Made by a program: the position numbers and the translations under genes. From positions 3,443,501 to 3,507,500 of the forward strand of contig OZ004583.1 of assembly GCA_963924555.1 (NCBI GenBank): a stretch of 64,000 nucleotides of DNA, given 5' to 3'. The DNA is from Crambe crambe. Its lineage: Eukaryota; Porifera; Demospongiae; Poecilosclerida; Crambeidae. Each line of letters opens with the position of its first letter. Position 1 is the stretch's first letter. Below, piece by piece: positions 38,877 to 64,000 of the stretch. Below the pieces are notes generated by a model. It saw nothing but the letters and a program-made list of their open reading frames with translations. It did no database searches and was not told the origin of the DNA.

Positions 38877-40724
38877 GCACTGGGGAAGTTTGTGTCCTTT
38901 TTTTCCAGGAGCAATTGTTGGTTTTTCTTCAATTATGGTTGTCTTTGGGGAAATGAAGTGCCATTCCCAATGTTTATCTCTCATGATTGTGATGTACACA
39001 TGGTGCTTTTTAGGATAATACATTATGGTACTATTTTATGTGGCCACATATGCAACGAGTTGTACACAAAGCAAAATTTCCCCTCCCAGTACGATAATGC
39101 CTGAGGTCGTAAATTGCTATTTCTGTGACCACCTGTAGGCATAGGAATGTGTTCATACTTTATGGAATTAAAATCACAGTCATTTTTTGTCAGAGCCAAA
39201 GCTCCTGTGCAAATAATTGATTGTAATTGCATGAGGTGGTAAGGCATGTTGCTGTGTGTGGGAGTTATAATTGAGGCATGTGATAGAGGTAATAATATTT
39301 TGCAGTTAAAATCATTTTGTTGCTGTTGTCGTTTATTGTTGTTGAACAAGCAAGCTTTAAATTAGTGCTTCATTTCCTTGTTGGTACGTTGACCAATGGC
39401 ATATTAAGAGTCCGAAGTTTTCCACAACTCGTAACATAAAGTCGTTTTTGGATAATGAAAACCCCCTTTGTTGTACGTGTGCCACCGGGCTGTTCACCTC
39501 TCTATCTAATTTTGATTCACTGTTTGTGAATAGGAAAAAAAATATTTTAGCAACAGCTGAGCTTATTTCCATGGATACAGCCCAATGGCATGTTATACAG
39601 CTGTGATAATCATAATTCTATAATTGAATTTAGCAATTAGATCTCTGAATGAGGTTTTGATTGCCTTAATTAATTGACTGAATTTGTGTGGCAGACTAAT
39701 ATAACTCACTTCCTTGTGAGCTAGTGGCCAGTATAAAGCTTCAAAGATATTCATGGTGATATTCATGGTGGTATTGTAGTAATATGAGCTAGTGCATAGT
39801 TTAATCTACGGCTAGGAGCAATTATACAGTCTGATACGGAAACTAGAATTAATGGCCAGGCAAAACTGCAGTTGGTCTGGTTGTTTTCCTGTTTGTGTGA
39901 CATGTGACACAGATCAATTACCAATAGAAAGATGTACATCAGGTATTCAAAATCCAGTGCTCTGCCTGTCAAGTTATAATTGGCCCTGTAAAATTATACT
40001 GCAAACCGCACTATACGTAGCCTTGAAGCCTGCATGGGTTCACTGGGCTTTTGAAAAATTCAGTGCTGAATGATAAGATGTTTAGTTGTTGTTTTTTATT
40101 GTTGTTGTTGTTGTTTTCTGTCAATTAATTATGGTGGATAGTGGGACTGGAACCTTAGTAAGATACGTGTAGTGTTCTAGCCAATGAGTGGAAGAGTGGT
40201 GCATCCCTTCCTACTCTATTTCTCACTTCCCCCACCCTATTGTAACATATCAGAGTCAGAGCATGTATCAGTCTAGAGGATGAAGTCGTGTGACATCAGA
40301 GTCAAAGCATGTGCCATGTACTTAAAATCATGTGACTGACAGAGAGAATTAACATTATGATGAGTTCATAATGTTAATTCTCTTGCTCTTGGAATCACAC
40401 AATGTAGCTATATATATGCTATCCATGGTAAATCTTAGTTTTGTTTTTATGCTCGATGGCAACCATATAGCCTCATTGCAAAACCCTATCATAAAATCAG
40501 CATTAATTGTGTGTATCAGTCGATTAGTGTGTTGTACTCAGAACTCGTTCACCCATAAAATGAAGACACCTCTCTCTCATCAGGACAATGTTTAATTCAT
40601 CGATCCTGAAATGAGGACATGCATAGGACACTTTTTAATTCACTCCTGAAATGAGATTCTTATCTGCTTTTCCACTGTTGAGGGGGGGAAAATAGTGCTT
40701 ATTATATCTCTTTATTTCTCCAGA
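38877..40724. other. No gene seen upstream of the RasGEF coding start
   Basis: TA-rich. 40340-40385 holds an inverted pair around AGAGAATTAACATTATGA and TCATAATGTTAATTCTCT. No coding exon was identified. Confidence 0.5.
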
Positions 40725-40815
40725 TTTACACATTGAACAGTGCTCATCGATATGAAGTGGTTTCACAGATAGTACAGTAATTATCCTCATCCAACAAGCA
40801 CCAGTGACCAATACC
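40725..40815 (+). other. Probable 5' UTR part of the first RasGEF coding exon
   Basis: A strong acceptor, CTTTATTTCTCCAG, ends at 40724. The 91 nt to the ATG at 40816 contain in-frame stops and no better start, so a non-coding upstream exon is likely. Confidence 0.5.
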
Positions 40816-55897
<15,082 letters not shown>

Positions 55898-56346
55898 TCA
55901 CCACCCATAAACACTTTCGCACCAATTATAACAAGCATACGATTCAGCACTTTTTCATTGTTGTGGTCTGTGTCACATTCATCACTATCAATGTTTTAAT
56001 ATCAGTTCTTACCTGATCTGTCCTTCATCAGTGTGTGGCAAATTTTATTGATGTTCTCGTTCGAACGCTTCTGCGCATGCGCACGTTTTGCATCGTATGT
56101 GTAATAATTATTAATTAGTCATGATTGTGATGGTTTTTAATGTCGGTTGACTATATCTACTCCATGCTCTGCTCTCTGATTTCATGGTTGATATCGTATA
56201 CTCTCCTATCTTCATTTTGTGAGCGTAGTGTGACGTCGTTAGCCCAGCCTGAATACAAACACAGCAACCAGACGCCAGCTAAGCCTGCAATAACCGGTTA
56301 ACCACACGTGTAACAGCATATCTACGGCAAGCTAGGTATTTTCGCC
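55898..56346. other. Intergenic space between the RasGEF and BTBD9-like genes
   Basis: About 450 bp. No clear AATAAA follows the RasGEF stop. The right half is GC-richer (around 56230-56290) and is the likely BTBD9-like promoter; no TATA box was seen. Confidence 0.4.
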
Positions 56347-59300
56347 ATGACTACTGACTCGGATAAAGATTGGCCGCCCAAATCGATCAGTGACAGTCAA
56401 GACCACACTGAAGGTACAATTTTTCTCCCTCTCCATTATTAAATATTGTGAATATTAAATGCCTCCCTCTCCCTCTCTCTCTCTCTCCTTGGGCTATCGA
56501 GTAGTTTTTTCCATCAGCGACTTTGAAGAAGTTCCAAGAGGTGGGCTACTGTCCCTGTTAAGTTCCGAAAAATACACTGACCTCTCATTCATTGTTGAGG
56601 GAAAAGTCTTCCGAGCTCACAGGATCATTGTAGCATCTCAGTCCAAGTACTTTGACAGGTCAGTTCATCACATTCCATAATGGTTCTAATCTAGATATAA
56701 TTATACCTGCCATATACCTGCCATAAAAAACGTAATGGTAGCTATGTTCAATTATTATTTTCATGTGATCTGCAGCTTCCTTGTAATTAACTTTAACACT
56801 ATTAACACATTTTATTGTAGTATGTGCCCAGGTCAGTTGACTTAGTGTGGCATCTTTACAAGTCACCAGTTCTTTTTATGGTTTGTCACAAGATAAATTC
56901 TTATTCATACAAGAATTATCACATCAATTGAATTTAGGTTGTTATTATGGAATAACCCAAATTTTTGTCTGCAGGCTTGCTAAACTGTGACTAAAATCTG
57001 TAAAACTTTGTGTAACTGTAAGCTGTAAAACCTCAATAGCTACATCTGTAGCTAACTAGCTACTCAGTCCAAATTTCTCTTTGTGACATTTCAGCCCTCC
57101 AGTGTTCCATTCCATTCTAATCTAGCATCTATTCCACATTCCATTCTGTTAGACTAAATTCCACTGGTTACTTTGTAGATTGCTGTTTGGTTCAATGAAG
57201 GAGTCCAAATGCAGTGAGATTAAACTGCAGGATACACCATCTGAAGCATTTCAGTTGCTTCTCCGTTACATGTATTCAGGATCTGTGGAATGCACTGATC
57301 TACAGGTGACAAAAGCTTGATTGGTACTTCTTTACCGTATACAGTATGTTAGACCAGGATGGTACAGTAGACCCTCGATTATCCGGACAAAAGAATAGTA
57401 AAAGCATGTCAGATAAGTGAATGTTCAGATAATGAAATTTATATAACCACACCCACTTTGACATGACCACACCCCTGTTACAAAGTGAACTGCTTCATTT
57501 AGCTGGCTACCAACTATGACAAGCACTCTAGCTAGCTATAACCTATGATAAACACTATAGCTAGGTAGAAACTGATTATAGTAGACCCAGAACGAACTCT
57601 TCCACTCTTTAACCTTGAAATTGATCACTACAACAGCTGCAAAAAAATTTAAATTGAAGTACTGCACATGCACAACGTGTACTCCGAACTTTGACCTTTA
57701 ATATTTTCAATCCAGATAATCGAGGTTTCAGATAATCGAGGTTCAGATAATCTAGGTTTTACTGTGTCAGAAATAGGTAGTGAAGTGACTATAAGGAAAC
57801 CTGATCCTTTCATGTGGTGTCATAGGTTGAGCATGACCAGCATATGGTACAAGCCATAATAGCTAACCATGCTATCAGTTTTCAATTCTCCATCATTAAT
57901 TTTAGTGCACTGAAGAATTATTCTTAACTCCTGCCTGCAGAATATTCTTGACTTGCTTGCACTCTCGGATAGATACGACTTCAAGACCTTAAAAGTGTCA
58001 ATTGAGTCTAATCTGTGCAAGAAAATGACTCTCTTTAACGTCCTTCAGTTGATGACATATGCAGATGTCTACAATGCTGACACATTGTACAAACAGTGTG
58101 CAGGTTTTGTGGATAGCAATGCCACATCTATCCTTGGCAGTCACTCAATGATGATTTTACCAAAGGAGCATTTGAAATCTCTCTTACTCAGGGATTCATT
58201 CCTTGCCAGTGAGACAGAGATATTCAAAGCTGTGAAGAAGTGGAAGGAGTTCAACAACTTGGAGATTGATGAGATAACTGACGTATTGAAATGTGTCCGT
58301 TTGACTGAAATACCATATAAGGAATTGATGGATGTGGTTCAGCCTAGTGGCTTGTATTCCGAATCAGCCATTGAGGAGGCAGTGCAGCAAGGTCAAGGAC
58401 AGCCACGTGGAAAGCAAGGTGAAGTCATACAGCAATCATTATGTGACAAAGTTTGGCAATAGCTACTCTAATGATAAAGATATTATTTATTGTAGTTTGA
58501 ATGTTGAAGTAATTATTAATTCTACTTTCAGCATGGAGGTGTCAATATCCCAGACTCCCTTTCTACCTATCCCATTACATCTACCCTTACTCTGTAGGTA
58601 TGAATTTATTTGAAGATCCTTCCTGTACCCTCAATACATACTCAAACTTCAAGGTCTCCATCATCCCAGAAGTATTCGGCAAAATTGACGTCGAGCTTCC
58701 AATTCATCTTGAACTCACTTTAATGTCACAGGCTTCTCTGACACCTTCTGTCATTAGCTTTGAGTTTGATGATGTATACATCATTGACCAATTTGTGTTT
58801 GATGCTCGAGCATTGCTCTGGCAAGATCAGTCCTTTGACCATAGCAGTGTGACTCCAGAGGAAGAGATCAAGAATCCATATATGTATATGCTCCAAGTCT
58901 CTAAAGATGGCTCAAAATGGACTACTATCATTGATCATTCAATTTTTAAGTGTTACTTCACGCAGTATTTATACTTCCCTCGTCATGCTGCAAGGTGTGT
59001 TGGAGATACAGTAATTTTGTGACCAGAAAAAGAGTATTGATCATATAGAGAGATAATCTAACCATTTCGTGCAAAATGTTAATAGTCCTCAACTAGAACC
59101 AAACTCCTTTGAATTTGATTCCAATTAGGATATCAAGCTTTAATATAGAACTTGTTTTGGGTGGTACTAGCTATCATATTAATTTTTCTTGAGTGAATTT
59201 TCTGTTGTGCATATGTTCAAGACTAAGTCTACACTCAGTCTCATTGAAGTTCATAAGCATAGTGTTATAGAATTATAACTAACTCTACGAATTATAAAAC

Positions 59301-60142
59301 TAGATTGGAATGAATCTTGTTACTTTATAATTATTATATTCTAGATTTATTCGTCTTATCTTCACAAAGGCACATGAATACCTTCAGTTACGATTCCACA
59401 GTTGTTCCCTCCTCGGCAATAATCATTCTTTCAAGTTCTTTGATGGTGGGAGCATAGGTATGGAAATCTCTCTTGCATGCTGCTTTGCAACAAGGCTAGT
59501 GCATCAACCTGCTGCATGGATTTACCACAATAGGTTTTTATCTTTACTTTATCGCAGCTCCTCTTGAAGAGATGACTCCAAAGTACATGTCATACTGGAG
59601 TCCAGTTAAGGGAAAAGTAAAACGATGTTTGCTGACTTTTCATCAACCTTATCATATCTCAATGATCAGGTACGAACGTGACTGGAGGGGATTTAAGTTA
59701 ACTCTATAATTTTGCTTGAACATTGTTTCAAGACATTAGCTGCATGCATATATGAAGTATAGTCATTTTTGCATCACAAGCACTCTCAAGTTCTACAATG
59801 GACTTTTGGCTCTAGATTGCAATGGTGATGAAATTAACTCTATAATTATTATAATGCATGCAGCAAACTATAGGTAAAGGGCCTGGAAGCGAGGCTACAT
59901 GTGCTTAGCTTCATATCCAGGCCTGCATTTTTACAGAGCTATGATGCATGCATCTTATTTGCAGATTACTGATAGGAGGAGGGATGGAGAAGAATCCAGA
60001 GCATCGTGGCCAAGTGGCTGTTTGTCTGGCTGTGTACAATAAACCTCGCAATTATAGAATGGTTGCTAACATCCATCACAATTTTCAGTATGTTATTCAC
60101 CACCAAATAGTCTTAATTGTGTATGTATCAATAATCACGTGA
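56347..60142 (+). CDS. BTBD9-like BTB-BACK protein, 541 aa
   Basis: Exons: 56347-56413, 56505-56658, 57179-57305, 57941-58418, 58598-58994, 59345-59457, 59558-59669 and 59965-60142; sum 1626 nt, all in phase. ATG in context GCCATGA. Residues 25-115 form a BTB/POZ domain (YTDLSFIVEGKVFRAHRIIV, then LLFGSMKES and the hydrophobic LLLRYMYSGS). A BACK region follows at about 120-275 (LLLRDSFLASETEIFKAVKKW and DVVQPSGLYSESAI). The C-terminal half resembles the F5/8-type C-like (discoidin) repeats of BTBD9 (ALLWQDQSF, YMLQVSKDGSKWTTIIDHS, LYFPRHAARFIRLIF). Human BTBD9 is about 612 aa with two such repeats; here the second is diverged. BTB-BACK proteins are often Cullin-3 adaptors; that role is inferred from the family. 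A BTBD9 paralog is possible. Confidence 0.85.
57365..57764. mobile_element. Tigger/pogo-type MITE, about 400 bp
   Basis: Left end CAGTAGACCCTCGATTATC, right end inverted (GATAATCTAGGTTTTACTG), with extra copies of CAGATAATCGAGGTT just inside. TA precedes the left end. It sits in the BTBD9-like intron between exons 3 and 4. No coding capacity. Confidence 0.85.
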
Positions 60143-60279
60143 CAGTCCTACGTGTAGAGAGATTACTGTCCAAGTATGGCACGGATGCCCTATTGGACTG
60201 GTAGCTACCATAAATTGTTACAGCTTACTTGTAATTAATTTTCATGTAATTAATTTTCGTTGTTGAAAATGACCACGGA

Positions 60280-60285
60280 AATAAA
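60280..60285 (+). terminator. Polyadenylation signal of the BTBD9-like gene
   Basis: AATAAA, 138 nt after the stop codon, the first canonical signal downstream. Confidence 0.5.
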
Positions 60286-60310
60286 TCAATATCGAAAATT
60301 TAAGGTATAC

Positions 60311-60480
60311 TTAAGATGATGATAAAGATGATGATAAAGGTGATGGAAGAGCAGATGAAAATGGTAATTTTAGAAGTTGCCGATATTATGGCGCTGCCTT
60401 ATCTTCTGTTCTTCATACATATTTGAGTCCTAGCACAATGAAAGTGTTCTGTCTTCAGTTGCTGAGAGTAAGAGAGATGT
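60311..60480 (+). repeat. Dispersed repeat family D, copy 3
   Basis: GATGATGATAAAGATGATG, then GCAGATGAAAATGGTAATTT, then AGTCCTAGCACAATGAAAG, matching the copies at 3360 and 19330 with more divergence. Confidence 0.6.
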
Positions 60481-61049
60481 TATTCAGACTGTGCTATAAT
60501 TCTTTACCTTTAACAACGCTAACTTTCCTACAAGGCTAACATATTTGCATTTTAAAAACAGACAGATAAGTAGGAATGACTGTGTGTAAAGTTCATCCTA
60601 CTTTAATCATATTACCTAGCTACTCTACTTCCCATCAGAGCACTTCTCTATCCCTACTTCACTCCCCATAAGAGTATGGGGAATGAAGTTGGGCAATATG
60701 GGTGTGGTTATTAAATTAGGAGGGCTCAAATGCTAATGATTTTACTTTTTATTTTTCTGCCATGTATCATGAGTTATGGAGAGTTTAAGTGTAAAATAAA
60801 TGCATTTACTTAATGCCCAGCTCTAAGAGTGAGCGATCACCTTCTGCTACTGTTGAGTGATCGAGAATAATTTCTACCTGGGACTACTATGTAGGTTTTG
60901 AGTGAATATATAATTATAGCAGCAATGCTTTGAGATCACACTTGCTTACAAATAGTGTTAGTTAGCAGCTCTGTATCTCACACATGCATGCATGTTTGAT
61001 ATTTTTGGAGCACAGTATCACAGTGAAACAGTAGCTAAGATTGATTATC
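60481..61049. other. Upstream region of the 7TM receptor gene
   Basis: 60917-61049 shares AGCAGCAATGCTTTG and the region up to the ATG with 62624-62743, so it was duplicated with the receptor and probably holds its promoter or 5' UTR. No TATA box was seen. Confidence 0.5.
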
Positions 61050-62114
61050 ATGGCAGTGTTGTTCAACCTCACAAATCTGAATGAGGAGCTTTTCTTCAGT
61101 GTCAACTCGGTTATTACCATTATTCTATTCTTCTTCCTGATATTACCAGCTTTAATTCTTTGTGGATTGTGTATGACAGCTCTCATTCTGGCAAAGGATA
61201 TCAACCAGCAAATGCGAGTTCTTATAATCAATACCTTCATCGCTGAAGTGATTTTCTTGATAGCTCTCGGCGGGTTCTTCCTTGGATACCCAATTAAACT
61301 TTACTCAAATGGTTTGAATAAGGTACTCCTCTGTAAAATCAATTACCATGTCTATATTATGGGTGACTTGGCTAAGTTCACTACTTTGGCCCTTTATGCT
61401 ATCATGGTGCATATTTTTGTAAAATACAGAGATAACAAGCTAAAGTGGAAGATCATCATCCCATTCTTAGTAATAACATGGAGTGCATCAATCATAGCTG
61501 GACCTTTAGCTTATTTTGATGCTTATGGCGTTTTTACAGACTCTGGTTTCTGTGGAGTTGACTCTACAGCCAGTTTATATATCGTATCAGTGGTCCTAGT
61601 GTGGTTGACTGCTGTGGGAAGCACAATCACAATAATCATATTCACTCTTCTCACTACTCATTATGTAAGGCATAACACACTCGAAGGAAACACAGACCTC
61701 AAGAGAGCCATTGCTAAGAACCTTCTTTATCTCTTAATAGGTTTATTTTTGATGGCTGGCAGTTGTTTGCTCTCCACTCTTTTCCCCGTATTCCAGCGTG
61801 GTGTTCCTTCCTCTGTGGAAGCCGTAACTCAAAAGTTGGTAGGTATTTACTTGGCTCGGTCAGTTTTCAGTATTTCATGTCTGCTCACTCCTATTGTGAT
61901 GATGATCACACTGAAGCCTATAAATGATGCCTTGAGACAAATGGGCAAGTGGATAGGTACACATTGTAATGGAAATTGCGATCACTACAGTTCCAATCAA
62001 TTACTTCGTACTAGAGTAATCCAAGTTCATCCTGCAGAAGAAACAATGACATCAAGGACATTGACTACACACTCTGAAAACTCCAATCCAAATATCAAAG
62101 TACATCATTATTAG
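61050..62114 (+). CDS. Single-exon seven-transmembrane receptor-like protein, 354 aa
   Basis: The ATG at 61050 gives MAVLFNLTNL with an N-glycosylation site (NLT) and no signal peptide. Seven hydrophobic segments by eye: about 22-47, 57-80, 101-124, 133-156, 172-200, 223-250 and 263-290. A Cys before segment 3 (LLCKINYH) and one before segment 5 (GFCGVDS) could form the usual extracellular disulfide. Segment 6 ends LLSTLFPVF. The tail of about 60 aa is Ser/Thr-rich. There is no clear DRY box after segment 3 (VKYRDNKLKWK instead) and no NPxxY in segment 7 (LLTPIVMMITL), so this is an unusual rhodopsin-like or lineage-specific receptor. Ligand unknown. A damaged duplicate follows at 62744. Confidence 0.75.
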   Translation: MAVLFNLTNLNEELFFSVNSVITIILFFFLILPALILCGLCMTALILAKDINQQMRVLIINTFIAEVIFLIALGGFFLGYPIKLYSNGLNKVLLCKINYHVYIMGDLAKFTTLALYAIMVHIFVKYRDNKLKWKIIIPFLVITWSASIIAGPLAYFDAYGVFTDSGFCGVDSTASLYIVSVVLVWLTAVGSTITIIIFTLLTTHYVRHNTLEGNTDLKRAIAKNLLYLLIGLFLMAGSCLLSTLFPVFQRGVPSSVEAVTQKLVGIYLARSVFSISCLLTPIVMMITLKPINDALRQMGKWIGTHCNGNCDHYSSNQLLRTRVIQVHPAEETMTSRTLTTHSENSNPNIKVHHY

Positions 62115-62743
62115 AGTGATCAAAGTGAATCCTTCAGATCATTATACATATGAAAAATCTTTATGCTACATAGTCTAGGCATGCGCATGTATTTGATATC
62201 CAATTGTTCAAAATTATAATATTACTCAGCTAGCTAGATCTAGATATGTGCATGCATAGACTACTCTATCAACTCGGTGATTTTAGATTCACCAATCCAT
62301 CTACTGGTAGACTCTATTTTAGATTCATTTGCATCCTCGACCTCCAAGTATAGCTCAACACTTAAGCCTTTGACTCGCTGATAAATAATCATTGGGCTGC
62401 TATGCTATTGGAGAACTATTTTCTTTCATCTGTCCCTGCATAGCTACACATACTCTTACATTTATGCGTACATACATAAGACCGGGAACAAGGGAGAAAA
62501 CATTTCCCTGGAATGATTGCTCAATAAAAGTAGGGAAACAAGGGTATGGATGAAGGATGTACTTCTCAATGAAAAGAAGACTTATTGAGACACTGTTGGT
62601 TGTTTGGTCATGCTTGGAGTGAAAATAGCAGCAATGCTTTGGCTACACTCACTGAACAATGACAGGCAAGTGGTGTTACTTAGCAGCACTGCACATTTGA
62701 GACTTTGTCATAGCTAGTGGAACTGTAGAACGCATTATACAAT
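62115..62743. other. Spacer between receptor copies
   Basis: No gene. CAATAAAAG near 62522 is a possible late polyadenylation signal. The last 120 bp repeat the 5' flank of the intact receptor. Confidence 0.5.
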
Positions 62744-63543
62744 ATGGCAGTGTTGTTCAACCTCACAGATTTGAATGAGGAACTATTCTACAGTGTCAAC
62801 TCAGCTATTAATGTTATTCTATTCTCCTTCCTGATATTACCAACTTTATTACCAACTTTGATTCTTTGTGGATTGTGTATGATAGCTCTTATTCTGGCAA
62901 AGGATATCAACCAGCAAATGCGAGTTCTTCTGATCATCTTCATCACTGAAGTGATTTTCTTGATAGCTGGCAGTGGGTTCTTCTAATTAAAGTTTACTCA
63001 AATGATTTGAATAAGGTATCCTCTGCAAGATCAATTACCATATCTTTATCATCGGTGACTTGGCTTCACTACCTTGGCCCTTTATGCTATCATGGTGTAT
63101 ATTTTTGTAAAGTACAGAGATAACAAGCTGAAGTGGAAGATAATCATCCCATTCTTAGTAATGACATGGAGTGCATCAATTATAGTTGGACCTTTAGCTT
63201 ATTTTGATGCTTATGGCGTTTTTACAGACTCCGGTTTCTGTCTACAGCCGGTATATATATCATATCAGTGGTCCTGGTATGGTTGTCTGCTCTGGGAAGC
63301 ACAATCACAATAATCGTATTCGTTGTTCTCACTACTCACTACATGAAACATAACACACTTGAAGGAAACACAGACCTCAAGAGAGCCATTGCACAGAACG
63401 TACCTTCTCTATCTCTTGATAGGTTTACTCTTAATGGCTGGCAGCACTTTACTTTCCACACTCTTCCCTGTATTCCAGCGTGGTGTTTCTTCCTCTGTGG
63501 AAGACATAACTCAAAAGTTAGTGGGTACTTATTTTGCTCAGTA
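62744..63543 (+). pseudogene. Broken tandem copy of the 7TM receptor
   Basis: Starts like the intact gene (MAVLFNLTDLNEELF) and stays close throughout, but has an LPTL duplication in segment 1 (12-nt tandem repeat), a stop after GSGFF at 62984, small deletions before segment 3, a frameshift near FTDSGFC (about 63240), another near 63400, and a TAA at 63541 in place of the start of segment 7. At least four disabling changes, so a pseudogene. Confidence 0.88.
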
Positions 63544-64000
63544 ACCAGTATAATTCTAACCTCAAAGTACATCATTGATCAAAGTACACATCCTTCTACA
63601 CTAGTAGTTATATTATGGCTAACATTACACCCTGTATACTTAATACTGTATAGTTATATCAGTTTATCTTTAAAAAGATTTGCCTTTGCACATAGTAGAC
63701 TTGGCTATTTTTATAATTACCCCGCGCGCATGTGCATAAAGTGATCGCTCATGGTGTCCATATTATATAATAATATATGCCCAAAAAATTTCCAAACCAG
63801 CAGAACTACACATTCAACTATATAGGCTATCTTGTTGCTTTTTCAGACGATCATAAACCGTAAGCTTTGTAGCTAGCCTCAGCTCTCGCTTTCTTTTAAG
63901 GTGTCTTTTAAATCATAGAGCTTTGTATCCTCTGCTGTTGTTTATGGCTTTCACACTGCATGGTTCTCTTGCTCACAGTGCTTTCTCAAAAGATCGTTAA
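63544..64000. other. No gene seen to the window end
   Basis: TA-rich; frames across the end of the pseudogene are shadows. Similarity to segment 7 and the tail of the receptor is lost. Confidence 0.5.

Noticed and set aside
40804-40815. GTG at 40804 as the RasGEF start
   Set aside because: ATG at 40816 in context ACCATGG is only four codons downstream and is the normal eukaryotic choice.

Overview
The window is animal genomic DNA: intron-containing genes with GT-AG junctions, short exons, TA-rich intergenic DNA, many microsatellites and many small inverted-repeat transposons. Gene content (an RNF213-type giant ATPase/E3, a PRR11-like protein, a RasGEF, a BTBD9-like protein, a single-exon 7TM receptor with a decayed tandem copy) and compact exon structure suggest an early-branching animal, most likely a demosponge. 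That is an inference; no rRNA or mitochondrial marker is present. I found no tRNA, rRNA, CRISPR or bacterial operon.

Layout. 1-1149: 3' part of a Ty3/Gypsy-type LTR retrotransposon with a 241-bp LTR bounded by TGTTGG...CCAACA. About 2178-3190: decayed C-terminal remnant of a probable pogo-type transposase. 3935-20880, minus strand: 24 exons of an RNF213-like gene (about 2,300 codons) that reaches two Walker A motifs and then runs out; AAA5-6 and the E3 region are not in the window. Its introns hold two copies, in opposite orientation, of a tyrosine-recombinase transposon, plus several MITEs. 21036-25543, minus strand: a five-exon, 549-codon PRR11-like gene ending only 156 bp upstream of the RNF213-like start codon. 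25.5-40.7 kb: about 15 kb with no convincing gene apart from one possible exon and candidate first exons, filled with MITEs, minisatellites and duplicated blocks. 40816-55897, plus strand: a 21-coding-exon gene for a 1,568-aa PX plus RasGEF protein. 56347-60142, plus strand: an 8-exon, 541-aa BTBD9-like protein. 61050-62114, plus strand: an intact single-exon 7TM receptor, followed at 62744-63543 by a broken copy.

Exon chains were built by hand from splice sites and reading phase. For PRR11-like, RasGEF and BTBD9-like the exon lengths sum to exact multiples of three (1650, 4707 and 1626 nt). In the RNF213-like chain every junction keeps phase except exon 10 to 11.

The genes are not an operon and show no common pathway. 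The clearest shared theme is repeats at exon edges: a 19-bp minisatellite carrying GTACGT beside a RasGEF donor, a 227-bp TC tract before a RasGEF acceptor, and GT/AC tracts touching donors in the RNF213-like and RasGEF genes.
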